Source: Deinococcales bacterium
GTDB taxonomy: Bacteria; Deinococcota; Deinococci; Deinococcales; JAAFIG01
Length of the DNA stretch: 64,000 bases
Reading direction: 5' to 3'
Assembly (NCBI GenBank): GCA_013298595.1
Contig: JAAFIG010000017.1
Span: 19,802-83,801 of the forward strand
Numbering within the stretch: the first letter of the stretch is position 1; each line of letters starts with the position of its first letter. Under the pieces are notes generated by a model. The model was given only the letters and a program-made list of their open reading frames with translations, was not told the origin of the DNA and did not search any database. The translations under genes were made by a program, and so were the position numbers. Shown here piece by piece: positions 55,467-64,000 of this stretch.

Positions 55467-56057
55467 ATGTCATTACCTCGTATTGTAATTGTTGACGATC
55501 ACCCATTATTTCGGGTTGGGCTGAGTTATGCCTTAAAAGCCCTCGAGTTTGATGTGGTTGCCGAGGCTGTGGATGGTGTGGATGGTGTGCGCCGCTGTCT
55601 CGAATTACACCCAGATGCAGTGTTGCTGGATGCCAAAATGCCAAATATGAACGGACTCGAGGCGTGTCAGAAAATCCATGCTGGTTTACCCAATACACGT
55701 ATTTTAATGCTGACCACTTTTTCCGAAGCAGCTTTGGTTCATGCAGCTCGAGAAGCTGGTGCGATTGGTTTTGTCTCTAAGGAAACCGAAGCGGCTCGTT
55801 TAGCCGAGTTATTACGTAAAGCCATTGCTGACCCTGATTTTACTTATTTTCCTCGGATTGATTTACCTAAGCTTTCTAATCGTGAACTCGAGGTTTTACG
55901 CGCAATGGTGTTAGGTAAAAGCAATAAAGAAATTGCTAAAGAACTGGGTTTAAGCCCTGACACCATTAAAGATCATCTCGAGAATGTTTACCGAAAGCTC
56001 GAGGCACAAGACCGCGTAACGGCTTCGCAACGCGCTAGGGATTTGGGATTTGTCTAA
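55467..56057 (+). CDS. NarL/FixJ-family response regulator
   Basis: 196-aa regulator. The receiver domain has Asp8/Asp9 (VDDHP), the phosphoacceptor Asp55 (LLDAKMPNMNG) and Lys near 105 (FVSKETEA). The LuxR-type HTH is at about 132-195 (LSNRELEVLRAMVLGKSNKE followed by IAKELGLSPDTIKDHLENVY). Cognate partner of the kinase immediately upstream; targets unknown. Confidence 0.9.
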   Translation: MSLPRIVIVDDHPLFRVGLSYALKALEFDVVAEAVDGVDGVRRCLELHPDAVLLDAKMPNMNGLEACQKIHAGLPNTRILMLTTFSEAALVHAAREAGAIGFVSKETEAARLAELLRKAIADPDFTYFPRIDLPKLSNRELEVLRAMVLGKSNKEIAKELGLSPDTIKDHLENVYRKLEAQDRVTASQRARDLGFV

Positions 56058-56175
56058 AATAAGCTACTTTTAAGGTGGCAAATGATAGCTTTTCTTGACC
56101 ATATGTACCAATCACCGCTAGACACGGTATACTGCCCTCCAAGTCGCGTTGACACGCCGCTTGGAGTTTTTTGAC

Positions 56176-58050
56176 ATGCAGACCTTTTCTCAGTACGCCG
56201 CTACTCGATTATTGCGTGAGCATCCTGCTCGAGCGCAAACCTTTGGTGGTGTGGCAGTTCGCACAGGCAGCATTCAAACCTATGCAGGCATTGATTTAAT
56301 CACAGGTATGCCCGTGTTTATTTACACAATGCCCGAAAAACCCAACGCTATCCAAGATGTTTACAGTGAATTTATTCCAACTGTGCTCGAGATTGGCTTT
56401 GAACACGATGTTGGCTTTATGGTCACAGCCAGCGCACCTGGCTATACCCCACTTAAACCAACCCTGACCACCCCAAGACTCGAGTGGTTATTGCGGGTCA
56501 GCAGCCGAGCATTAGCCGATGCCCACAGCGCTGGTTTAATTCATGGCAACCTTGAACCCAGCCATTTCTTTGTTTGTGGCGATCATTTGTTACTCGAGGG
56601 TTGGGGTTTACCGTGGGGCGATGCAATACCAGATTACAAACCAGCCGAAACCACTGTCTCACTTGCCAGTGATGTTTTTGCTTGGGCACGTTGTATGAGT
56701 TTATTTGGCAAAGGCAAACCTCGCCACATGCTCGATGGTGAATATGGGCGCTTAATCGGACACTGCCTCAATGCCCGCCCTAGCGAACGCCCCAATGCTC
56801 AAGAATTGGTTTTAGCTCTTGAGCAGATTCTGAACCGAGCAGCCGAAACAAAAACTGAAAATATCAACACTGATTTAGCACTAACCAAACCCGAGGTCAA
56901 TGAGTCCGCAAAACAGGAAAATGAGTTGGTCAAACCCGAGATCATTCAACCTGTTACCGCCGAAAATACTGAAGCTGACCCAGCCTCACCAGAAGCAAAA
57001 CTCGATGCTATCGAAGCAGAACTGGCTTTAAACAAGCCATTCCATGAAGAATTAACTCGAGTCATGCAAACACCCGAAGATGAATTAGCTCGAGCATCAC
57101 AAACCAATACTTCGGAAATCGAACCCGTAGTTGCCACTGAGCTTGAAACCGTAGCAAGTATTGAGGAAACAACAAGCACCGAACCTAAAACGCCAGAACC
57201 AGAGCCTACTCTGGATTTAAGTGTTACTCCAGAACGCATTCCACAAAACGAACCGCGCCAAATCAAAGTGCCTGAACTGCTCGAGAAAACCAAAGAAGAA
57301 AAAATTGTTCTCCCAGCAACCAGTCACAAACCAGACCTGAACACAGTTTTATTTCAAACACCAAGCCAAATAGATGAACCTGAAAACACACCACCACTCG
57401 AGCCAGAACCAGTTGTTGCTGTGGAAAGTGTGCCAGAGCAAACTGCTGAAATCAGTGCCGAACCTATTGCCGAGGCAGCGCAATTCAGCGAACCCGAACA
57501 CCTCGCTGCTGACGAACCTGATGTTGTTTTGCCACAACGAGCCTCGACTCGTATCAACGATGACAGCGATGTGGATGCCCCTCGACCTTCAACCAATATC
57601 CGCATTGGTTTTGATGAAGAGGATCAAAGCTGGCGGCATGTGGTCACACCCAGCCGCAACAATAACCAAATGGGACGCTGGATTGCTTTGGCTGTTGTTA
57701 TAGGTATCCTGATTGTTGCTGCGGGTATTTTCCTCGGGCAACCAAAATCAAACAACAATGGCAACCCACAACGCATTAATGTCAGTGGTAGCAACTCGAG
57801 TAGCAGCGTTGTTACCTTTAATTTACGTGGCGCAGAAGGCATCAAAGGAAGATTATTGATTGTCAGTGCCCCAAACAACAGTAAACTCGAGAAAGGCGCA
57901 TTACTGGCAACCGTACCTGGTCCTGTGGCATTTCCTGTTAGTGGCGAATACAAAGTACGAATCGAAGTGCTTAACTACCAACCTGCCGAAATTACTGTGC
58001 GTGTCCCACAAGAAACTATTATCAACCTCGAGTTATCTTCAATGCGCTGA
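56176..58050 (+). CDS. membrane pseudokinase with acidic linker and PEGA-like C-terminus
   Basis: 624-aa protein. Residues of about 1-215 resemble a Ser/Thr kinase fold, but the catalytic loop reads LIHGNLEPSHFFV near 122 where active kinases have HxDxKPxN, and no glycine loop or DFG is visible, so it is probably a pseudokinase. About 220-490 is a Glu/Pro/Thr-rich disordered linker. One membrane helix (WIALAVVIGILIVAAGIFLG) is near 502-521. The last 70 residues resemble a PEGA domain (SGEYKVRIEVLNYQPAEITV). The start at 56176 is preferred over GTG 56149. TATACT lies at 56128-56133. Confidence 0.7.
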   Translation: MQTFSQYAATRLLREHPARAQTFGGVAVRTGSIQTYAGIDLITGMPVFIYTMPEKPNAIQDVYSEFIPTVLEIGFEHDVGFMVTASAPGYTPLKPTLTTPRLEWLLRVSSRALADAHSAGLIHGNLEPSHFFVCGDHLLLEGWGLPWGDAIPDYKPAETTVSLASDVFAWARCMSLFGKGKPRHMLDGEYGRLIGHCLNARPSERPNAQELVLALEQILNRAAETKTENINTDLALTKPEVNESAKQENELVKPEIIQPVTAENTEADPASPEAKLDAIEAELALNKPFHEELTRVMQTPEDELARASQTNTSEIEPVVATELETVASIEETTSTEPKTPEPEPTLDLSVTPERIPQNEPRQIKVPELLEKTKEEKIVLPATSHKPDLNTVLFQTPSQIDEPENTPPLEPEPVVAVESVPEQTAEISAEPIAEAAQFSEPEHLAADEPDVVLPQRASTRINDDSDVDAPRPSTNIRIGFDEEDQSWRHVVTPSRNNNQMGRWIALAVVIGILIVAAGIFLGQPKSNNNGNPQRINVSGSNSSSSVVTFNLRGAEGIKGRLLIVSAPNNSKLEKGALLATVPGPVAFPVSGEYKVRIEVLNYQPAEITVRVPQETIINLELSSMR

Positions 58051-58133
58051 TAATTACAACCTAAAATAAAAGTCGGGTATGACTCAAAACTTTGTATTTT
58101 TCAAAGAGCCGTGAAAAGCTGTTAGTATTTGCC

Positions 58134-58712
58134 ATGAGTCAATTGCTGACCATCTGGACACAACTTAGAAAATGGATTGCTGTCGATGCACCAGATCTCG
58201 AGCAGAACTTACAAAAAGGTGCTGTTGCAAAAGAAATATTAGCCCTCGAGCAGCATCTTGGTGTGACATTACCCGAAGATTACAAAGAATTTCTGAGCTT
58301 ATGCAATGGGCAGGCAGACGAGTACGAAGCAAGTTTTTACGCAGGACAATTACTCTCGATTGCTGATGTTCAAAACCAATGGAATATGTGGCAAGAATTA
58401 CTCGAGAATAAAACATTTGCAGGCATTCATAGCCAGCCTAGCAAAGGCATTCAAAATGATTGGTGGAACAGCAAATGGATTCCTTTTACCCATGATGGCG
58501 CAGGGAATCACTTATGTCTTGATCTTGCCCCAACAAAAGACGGCACAGTCGGACAAGTGATCAGAATGTGGCACGATGATCCTGAACGCACAGTCAAATA
58601 CCCAAGTTTCACTGCTTGGCTCGAGGAGATCTGGGTTGGTATCGAAACAGGAAAAATTGTTTTTGATGCCGAGGAATACAACGCATTGGTTGATATTGAT
58701 GATATCGGCTAA
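58134..58712 (+). CDS. SMI1/KNR4 (SUKH) family protein
   Basis: 192-aa SUKH-superfamily protein: LEQHLGVTLPEDYKEFLSLC near the N-terminus, then WWNSKWIPFTHDGAGNHLCL and the tail YPSFTAWLEEI. In bacteria these are often immunity proteins against polymorphic toxins, but many are orphan housekeeping copies. No toxin gene is next to it. Leaderless start: TAGTAT, 5 nt, ATG; an upstream ATG at 58092 lacks support. Confidence 0.83.
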   Translation: MSQLLTIWTQLRKWIAVDAPDLEQNLQKGAVAKEILALEQHLGVTLPEDYKEFLSLCNGQADEYEASFYAGQLLSIADVQNQWNMWQELLENKTFAGIHSQPSKGIQNDWWNSKWIPFTHDGAGNHLCLDLAPTKDGTVGQVIRMWHDDPERTVKYPSFTAWLEEIWVGIETGKIVFDAEEYNALVDIDDIG

Positions 58713-58715
58713 CAA

Positions 58716-59261
58716 TTACACCACTTCGAGTTTTTGGTATGGCTCGAGTGGCAAAATAGTCGTGATGTTATCCCCTGCTCGGACTTCGCCGCCTGCTAAA
58801 ACAATGGTCATAATGCCTGCTTTGCGAATCAGTTCGCCATTAGCCTTGTTTTCGAGCACAGCTTTTAACAATCCATTTTGCAATCCATCTATTTGTAAGC
58901 ACGGGTTCCGCAACCCTGTCACCTCAAGTTGCACAGTGCCAATTTGTAAAATGGTACCTTTAGGTAACTCGAGTAAATCTAAACCTTGGGTTGTAATATT
59001 CTCGCCCAGTTGCCCTGAAACCACGCTAAAACCTTTTGCAGCCACTTCCTCAAGCAATTCTTGGTGAATTAAATGCACTTGGCGCAAATTGGGTTGTGAT
59101 GGGTCTCGAGCCACCCTCGAGCGGTGTTTAACTGTGACACCTTGGTGCGCGTCCGCTTCGACTCCTAAGCCTTTAAGAATACGGATGGATTCAACATTGG
59201 GTTTACTCATCGTGTGGGTAGCGCTACGGCTAACAGCTACAACTTTTCCAGATAAATTCAT
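58716..59261 (-). CDS. MOSC-domain protein
   Basis: 181-aa molybdenum-cofactor sulfurase C-terminal-like domain, stand-alone. GVEADAHQG, GQLGENITTQGLDLLELPKGT and the conserved Cys in GLRNPCLQID are the MOSC hallmarks. Such proteins bind or transfer sulphur/Moco. Leaderless start: TAAACT, 6 nt, ATG. Convergent with the SUKH gene after 3 nt. Confidence 0.85.
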   Translation of the reverse strand: MNLSGKVVAVSRSATHTMSKPNVESIRILKGLGVEADAHQGVTVKHRSRVARDPSQPNLRQVHLIHQELLEEVAAKGFSVVSGQLGENITTQGLDLLELPKGTILQIGTVQLEVTGLRNPCLQIDGLQNGLLKAVLENKANGELIRKAGIMTIVLAGGEVRAGDNITTILPLEPYQKLEVV

Positions 59262-59281
59262 GGTTCTAGTTTAATGCAAAA

Positions 59282-59719
59282 TTATGAAGCTGCAAATGGT
59301 TGAGCAAAACTAAAAGCCTCGGGCGTACTGCCATTAGCGCGTAACAAATCCAGTTTGGCTTGGGCTTCCTCGAGGGTTGGCGTATGGTTGTTGGGTATCC
59401 ACCACAGCACTGTACCTGTTTGTTCGAGTGGGATAAACCATTCTTTGCGGCGTTTTAAGTAATGCGTGTGTCCACTGTTAAAAACGTAATGCCTCAGGCT
59501 TTCTAACCCATCCCAAACACTCATGTTCACAATCAGGCTTGGGTCGTTGTACATCTGGAAACTGGTAGCATTGTTAGCATCATCTTTTAAACGCCAAATA
59601 AAACCAGAGCTGCTTTCGGCAAGTAAATTAATGGCATTTAATGCCAACACAAAATCCTGCATTTCTTCGGACTCGAGTGGGTATGCAATTCGGGCGATAT
59701 TCAATTGAGCTAATTTCAT
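59282..59719 (-). CDS. DUF3291 (antibiotic-biosynthesis-monooxygenase-like) protein
   Basis: 145-aa dimeric ferredoxin-like fold protein. LAQLNIARIAYPLESEEMQD, SVWDGLESLRHYVFNSGHTH and the tail TLEEAQAKLDLLRANGSTPE fit DUF3291. Function unknown; heme-degrading or detoxifying roles are only suggested for relatives. Leaderless start: TATTAT, 6 nt, ATG. Confidence 0.8.
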   Translation of the reverse strand: MKLAQLNIARIAYPLESEEMQDFVLALNAINLLAESSSGFIWRLKDDANNATSFQMYNDPSLIVNMSVWDGLESLRHYVFNSGHTHYLKRRKEWFIPLEQTGTVLWWIPNNHTPTLEEAQAKLDLLRANGSTPEAFSFAQPFAAS

Positions 59720-59907
59720 AAGGTAATAATAACATTTTTCAAAATGGATTACAGTGATACTAAGTAAATTCAGAATGCTATCTGTTCACAATTTTGTAAA
59801 TTAAACCCATAAAATCATTTTCTTTGATAGCTGTGACACACTCATCTCGAGAGACCGTGTAAATGTGCCGTTTTTGATTGCAATGAGCAATCCGTTCAAA
59901 ACAATGA

Positions 59908-61410
59908 TTAAGCTTTCATAATGTCTCGAGTGGCAGCTTGGTCAGCTTCACTTGGCACCCCCCAATGGCTTTGATAACCAAAAATTGTCTCGAGACTTTG
60001 CGTTCCAAAAGCATCATTGAGAATTTCAAAGTGTTTGCTCGAGATCATGGCTGGGTGTGGTACGCCACACGCATGGCAAAGCCGCAATAGCTCTTTGCGA
60101 AGGGTCAAAACATAATTGGCTAAACGAGCACTTTTATCAGTTGGGTCGAGTCCACGCATCAACCATTTGTTTTGGGTAGCAACTCCTGTGGGGCAGTGGT
60201 TGGTATGGCATTTTTGCGCTTGGATACAACCGATTGCCAGCATCGCTTCTCTGGCTACATTGATCATGTCACAACCAAGTCCGAAGGCAAATAGCGCATC
60301 TTCGGGAAAACCTAGTTTGCCACTGCCAATAAAAACAATGCGTTCATGCAAACCAAGTTTAGCAAATTCAGCGTACACTCTCGAGAAACCAATTTTAAAT
60401 GGCAAACTAACATGGTCGGTAAATGCCAGTGGTGCAGCCCCTGTACCGCCTTCGCCACCATCGATGGTAATAAAATCTGCACCTTGGTTACGCTCGAGCA
60501 TACGTTTAGCGAAGAGTTTCCAAAACTCGAGATCGCCAACAGCACTTTTAATCCCGATTGGTAAACCTGTTTTACTGGCAAGTAGTTCGATAAAGTCTAT
60601 TAAACTATCCACATCAAAAAAAGCACTGTGATTACTTGGCGAAATACAATCTTGTCCAACAGGCACACCTCTAGCTTCTGATATTTCCTCGGTCACTTTC
60701 GCACCAGGCAGCACCCCACCAAGCCCAGGTTTTGCGCCTTGACTGAGTTTAATTTCTACGGCTTTGACAGGTGCATTTTGCACTGTTTCAAGAAATTTTT
60801 CTAAACTAAAAGTACCATCTTGGTTACGGCAACCAAAATATCCAGTACCAATTTGCCAAACCAAATCCCCACCCATTTTGTGATACCTCGAGATACCACC
60901 TTCGCCTGTACTTTGCATCGCACCTGCAATTTGCACACCTCGGTTGAGGGCTTCGACAGCAGGCGCAGATAACGAACCAAAACTCATGCCAGATACATTG
61001 ACCACACTATTGGGGCGAAACGCTTTGGGGCGCTGATTAAACGCTCCGAGCACTTTGCCACAAGGAATGCTGTACTTGGGGTCGTGCGATTCGGGCAAAG
61101 GAAAAACACTGTGCTTAATAATTAAATAATTAGCACTTAACTCGAGGTCATTATCGGTTCCAAAACCAAAGTAATTATTGTCTTTTTTCGCACTGGCATA
61201 GACCCAAGACCGCTGATCTCTCGAGAAAGGGCGTTCTTCGTTATTGGCGCTAATAATGTACTGACGCAGTTCTGGTCCGATGGTCTCGAGGAAGTAACGG
61301 GCGTACCCTAGCAATGGAAAGTTACGTAAAATGGCATGTTTTGTTTGATGGTAATTTTGCCATGCCACATAACCTAAAAACACCAGTACAAATCCGATAA
61401 ACCAAAGCAT
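59908..61410 (-). CDS. FMN-binding glutamate synthase family protein
   Basis: 500-aa protein with an N-terminal membrane helix (FIGFVLVFLGYVAWQNY) and a glutamate-synthase central/FMN domain (SGMSFGSLSAPAVEALNRG-like start, KLSQGAKPGLGG, TIDGGEGGTGAAP). Cysteines in CHTNHCPTGVATQ match the Fe-S site region of GltB. It lacks the glutaminase domain, so it is not a complete glutamate synthase; membrane-anchored archaeal-type GltS-like proteins of this length are common but of uncertain activity. GGAGG precedes the ATG. Confidence 0.85.
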   Translation of the reverse strand: MLWFIGFVLVFLGYVAWQNYHQTKHAILRNFPLLGYARYFLETIGPELRQYIISANNEERPFSRDQRSWVYASAKKDNNYFGFGTDNDLELSANYLIIKHSVFPLPESHDPKYSIPCGKVLGAFNQRPKAFRPNSVVNVSGMSFGSLSAPAVEALNRGVQIAGAMQSTGEGGISRYHKMGGDLVWQIGTGYFGCRNQDGTFSLEKFLETVQNAPVKAVEIKLSQGAKPGLGGVLPGAKVTEEISEARGVPVGQDCISPSNHSAFFDVDSLIDFIELLASKTGLPIGIKSAVGDLEFWKLFAKRMLERNQGADFITIDGGEGGTGAAPLAFTDHVSLPFKIGFSRVYAEFAKLGLHERIVFIGSGKLGFPEDALFAFGLGCDMINVAREAMLAIGCIQAQKCHTNHCPTGVATQNKWLMRGLDPTDKSARLANYVLTLRKELLRLCHACGVPHPAMISSKHFEILNDAFGTQSLETIFGYQSHWGVPSEADQAATRDIMKA

Positions 61411-61448
61411 ATGAACCTCCGAATACCTTTAGTCTAACGGATTGTGGT

Positions 61449-62717
61449 TTAAAACATCTGGCATTGCTGCATCACAAATTGGGCAAATAATGAATTTGCC
61501 CAGGCAAACCAACTTCTGGTGTACAAATTTGGGTTGTCTTTATGAAAGCCTTCGTGCATCAAACCTGTGCCAGCATTGGTGGTAGCCAGCATCTCGAGCA
61601 ACATATTTTGTTCATCGGGGTCTTGGCTGGTGATACCTTGCATACATAAAGCAATATGCCAAATGTAATCGGTGGGGGTATGCGGACTACCGATACCTTG
61701 AGCTGCTTTACCAACAAAAAAATAGGGGTTTGTACTCGAGAGTATCGCGGCTCTGGTGCGTTGGTAAATTGGTTCGGCAGCAGAACAAAATCCCAGATAT
61801 GGCGCAGATAATAAACTGGGCACATTGGCATCATCCATGATGTGGTATTGCCCAAGCCCATCAACTTCATAGGCATAAATCTGACCATGATTCGGATGCT
61901 CTACTAAGCCAAATTGTTCGATACCAGCTCGAATCTCGAGCGCTAGTTGTTCGGCTTGAGTTGCTAAAACATCGTTTTGCCAAACGGCTCGAGCCATGCT
62001 TGCCAAATAACCAAGTGTGACACTGGCAAACATATTACTGGGTATCAGATACCCGTACCGACAAGCATCATCTGAGGGACGAAACCCACTCCAAGTCATG
62101 CCTGTAAACCCAACCCTCGAGCCTCGTCCTGCATTGGGTAACGTATCGGAATCGGGCGAATCAAAACGCTGAAAAGCATAAGGCGAATTTTCATGACGTT
62201 GCTCGAGTTTCCAGACGTTAAGAATTTGCCAAGCTGCTTGCAAAAAATTTTGATCCAGATGGTCGGTACGCTTGGTACGTTGCCAAATCAGATATGCTAA
62301 CTCGAGCACACTTGCCAGTGAATCCACTTCGTATTTACGCTCCCAAACACCCGCCTGCATTGGCGTAACATCAGATTGATACCCTTGCCCCGAAGCGGTC
62401 TCGTTAAACGCATTAGCGTAGACATCGAGTAAGACACATTGCACTTGCTTACGCGAAACTCCAACCAGCAAATCTGCCATGTAGGAGTCATGTTCAGCAG
62501 CCAGTAAATACGGACGCACTTGTGCACTCGAGTCGCGCAACCACATCGCAGGAATATCGCCCGTAATGACAAAAACACTTCTATCGGATTGTGGGCGCAA
62601 GGTCGTCTCAAAAGTGTTAAGGAAACATTTAGAGAACATATCTGCGATTTTTTGCTGTGGAATGGTGTCTTGAACTCGAGCAATAATCTGTCGTAACGAT
62701 TGCGGTATTTGTTTCAT
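61449..62717 (-). CDS. glycoside hydrolase family 125 exo-alpha-1,6-mannosidase
   Basis: 422-aa (alpha/alpha)6-barrel enzyme. FVITGDIPAMWLRDSSAQVR, DVTPMQAGVWERKYEVDSL, GMTWSGFRPSDDACRYGYLI and the C-terminal GLMHEGFHKDNPNLYTRSWF are characteristic of GH125. No signal peptide, so mannosides are probably cleaved in the cytoplasm after import. GGGAG lies before the ATG. Downstream in the same run of two sugar ABC permease genes (14 nt gap), which implies uptake and trimming of mannose-containing oligosaccharides. Confidence 0.9.
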   Translation of the reverse strand: MKQIPQSLRQIIARVQDTIPQQKIADMFSKCFLNTFETTLRPQSDRSVFVITGDIPAMWLRDSSAQVRPYLLAAEHDSYMADLLVGVSRKQVQCVLLDVYANAFNETASGQGYQSDVTPMQAGVWERKYEVDSLASVLELAYLIWQRTKRTDHLDQNFLQAAWQILNVWKLEQRHENSPYAFQRFDSPDSDTLPNAGRGSRVGFTGMTWSGFRPSDDACRYGYLIPSNMFASVTLGYLASMARAVWQNDVLATQAEQLALEIRAGIEQFGLVEHPNHGQIYAYEVDGLGQYHIMDDANVPSLLSAPYLGFCSAAEPIYQRTRAAILSSTNPYFFVGKAAQGIGSPHTPTDYIWHIALCMQGITSQDPDEQNMLLEMLATTNAGTGLMHEGFHKDNPNLYTRSWFAWANSLFAQFVMQQCQMF

Positions 62718-62731
62718 TATGCTCTCCCAAT

Positions 62732-63610
62732 TTACTTATTACCACTAAAGGCAACACTTTGCACAAAGTAGCGTTGGGCAAAAACAAAAATCAGTAACAC
62801 AGGTAAGGAAACCACCACATTGGCTGCCATCAGCGGACCGTAATCGGTTTGTTTATTAAAAGTAAAGGCTTGTAAACCCATTTGTACTGTCGCCATATTC
62901 GGGTCGTTAAAAACAATAATTGCCCATAAAAACACATTCCAACCACCTTGAAAGGTAAAAATACCCAAGGTTGCTAAAGCAGGTTGACACAATGGTAAAT
63001 AAATTCGCCAAAAAATAGTCCATTCCGAAGCACCATCCACTCTAGCGGCATCCATTAAATCCTCGGGGAGAGTGCGAAAAAATTGGCGCATAAAAAACAC
63101 TGCAAAAGCCCCTGCTGCACCAGGTAAAACCACTGCCCAATACGAATTAAGTAAACCAAAACCACCTTGCCCTAAAATGTTATTACCACCTGCCAATGGA
63201 AACATTCGCAGGATAATAAAAGTGGGAATCATGGTGACAATACCCGGAATCAGCAACGAAGATAATTTCATGCGAAACAACCAATCTCGAGCTGGAAAAC
63301 GTAATCGAGCAAAGGCATAACCAGCTAAACTGCCCAAAACCAAATTGGAAACCACACCCATCAGTGCCATCAGCGTGCTATTAACAAAGTAACGTCCAAA
63401 AGGTACCAGTGTAAAAGCTTTACCGTAATGCTCGAGTGTCAACCGACTTGGCAACCATTCTATTGGGTCGCGGAAAATATCTTCGTTGGGCTTAAAACTG
63501 GTGATCAACATCCAATAAAATGGTAAAATCATGAGTACCGATAATGCCACCAGTACAGCATAAAATAAGGTTTCTCGAGCCACAACGTAAGGGGTTAATT
63601 TCGATTTCAT
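62732..63610 (-). CDS. carbohydrate ABC transporter permease (MalG type)
   Basis: 292-aa inner-membrane permease. LMILPFYWMLITSFKPNEDI near the N-terminus and the coupling loop EDLMDAARVDGASEWTIF place it with MalG/LacG-type proteins. Six helices are expected. AAGGA precedes the start. Lies between the MalF-like permease and the GH125 mannosidase. Confidence 0.9.
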   Translation of the reverse strand: MKSKLTPYVVARETLFYAVLVALSVLMILPFYWMLITSFKPNEDIFRDPIEWLPSRLTLEHYGKAFTLVPFGRYFVNSTLMALMGVVSNLVLGSLAGYAFARLRFPARDWLFRMKLSSLLIPGIVTMIPTFIILRMFPLAGGNNILGQGGFGLLNSYWAVVLPGAAGAFAVFFMRQFFRTLPEDLMDAARVDGASEWTIFWRIYLPLCQPALATLGIFTFQGGWNVFLWAIIVFNDPNMATVQMGLQAFTFNKQTDYGPLMAANVVVSLPVLLIFVFAQRYFVQSVAFSGNK

Positions 63611-63627
63611 CAGCGTCCTTGTTGGTG

Positions 63628-64000
63628 TTAGGCACCAAATTCAGCATCTTTATTGATGCGGTTGTTGATTAGACTAATCACGAGAATGGCAACGGCTAAC
63701 ACGAATGCCTGCGCCGAGGCATAACCCATCCGCAACTGGCTAAAACCATTGCTATAAATTTGATACACCGCTGTGGTCGTGGCAAAACCGGGTCCACCTT
63801 GGGTCATGGTGTACGCTTGATCAAATAATTGAAAAGCCCCGATCAATGACATAAAAACCACAAAAAATGTGGTGGTTCGTAAACCAGGCAGTGTGATAAA
63901 CCAGAATTGCTGCAATGGCGTTGCACCATCTAAAGCAGCCGCTTCGTACAAATACGGCGGAATGCCTTGTAAGCCAGCCAAATAAACAATGATATTGCCA
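63628..64000 (-). CDS. carbohydrate ABC transporter permease (MalF type), partial
   Basis: 3' part of a MalF-like permease, running off the window end; the start lies beyond 64000. The last 124 codons include YLAGLQGIPPYLYEAAALDG with the coupling loop, then LFDQAYTMTQGGPGFAT. An in-frame ATG at 63981 is internal, not the true start. The stop is 17 nt before the MalG-like gene. Confidence 0.88.
   Translation of the reverse strand, partial: GNIIVYLAGLQGIPPYLYEAAALDGATPLQQFWFITLPGLRTTTFFVVFMSLIGAFQLFDQAYTMTQGGPGFATTTAVYQIYSNGFSQLRMGYASAQAFVLAVAILVISLINNRINKDAEFGA

Noticed and set aside
58134-58712. SUKH protein as evidence of a polymorphic toxin locus
   Set aside because: No toxin, Rhs or secretion gene lies within the neighbourhood, so an immunity role cannot be supported.

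Overview
The window is an ordinary bacterial chromosome segment interrupted by one large accessory (defence) island. It has moderate GC content, dense gene packing and many overlapping starts and stops. Two genome-wide signatures stand out. First, the palindrome CTCGAG is extraordinarily frequent: 14 copies were counted by eye in the 1.3-kb allantoinase gene, where about one per 4 kb is expected by chance. Second, many genes have a TAnnnT -10 hexamer ending 5-8 nt before the start codon and no Shine-Dalgarno sequence, as for leaderless mRNAs. The second trait is well known from Deinococcus, so a Deinococcota-like organism is my best guess. The complete lipid A (lpx) gene set is not typical of that phylum, so the assignment stays open.

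Layout. 1-5.3 kb: small hypotheticals, a DUF454 membrane protein, allantoinase, a membrane protein and a secreted trypsin-like lipoprotein. 5.3-23.1 kb: accessory island. It starts at a tRNA-Thr(CGT) next to a decayed tyrosine-integrase gene. A three-gene DISARM-related cassette follows: a giant DEAD/DEAH helicase with a DUF1998-type C-terminus, an SNF2-like helicase and an Eco57I/DrmMI-like adenine methyltransferase. After terminators and a cluster of perfect inverted repeats comes a second module: a 5' stub of an mcrB paralogue, an HExxH metallopeptidase gene with a small coupled partner, and a full mcrBC pair. 23.3-33.4 kb (all minus strand): a cell-envelope block in transcription order mreB, S55 peptidase, lpxD, lpxC, fabZ, lpxA, an lpxB-like gene and an MsbA-like ABC exporter, then a zinc-ribbon protein and a methyltransferase.

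33.5-44 kb: a dipeptide-type ABC permease pair, HAD hydrolase, GNAT acetyltransferase, an MFS exporter divergent from its likely ArsR-family regulator, a run of uncharacterised genes (one with an internal duplication), a TIGR01777 epimerase with an SRPBCC partner, and a tartrate/D-malate dehydrogenase. 44-50.3 kb: a haloacetate-dehalogenase-like hydrolase at the end of a complete branched-chain-amino-acid-type (Liv) ABC operon, divergent from a FadR-family regulator with a matching palindromic operator. 50.3-59.7 kb: small membrane and hypothetical proteins, a HerA/VirB4-like ATPase, a histidine kinase-response regulator pair, a membrane pseudokinase with a PEGA-like tail, and SMI1/KNR4, MOSC and DUF3291 proteins. 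59.9-64 kb: an FMN glutamate-synthase-family protein and a sugar-utilisation locus (GH125 alpha-mannosidase plus MalG- and MalF-type permeases, the last cut by the window end).

The candidate new biology is the compact fused DISARM-like cassette, whose target-recognition segment has foreign base composition; the neighbouring mcrB-stub/metallopeptidase/McrBC locus with its hairpin-rich promoter region; and the CTCGAG iteration, which resembles the cyanobacterial HIP1 element.
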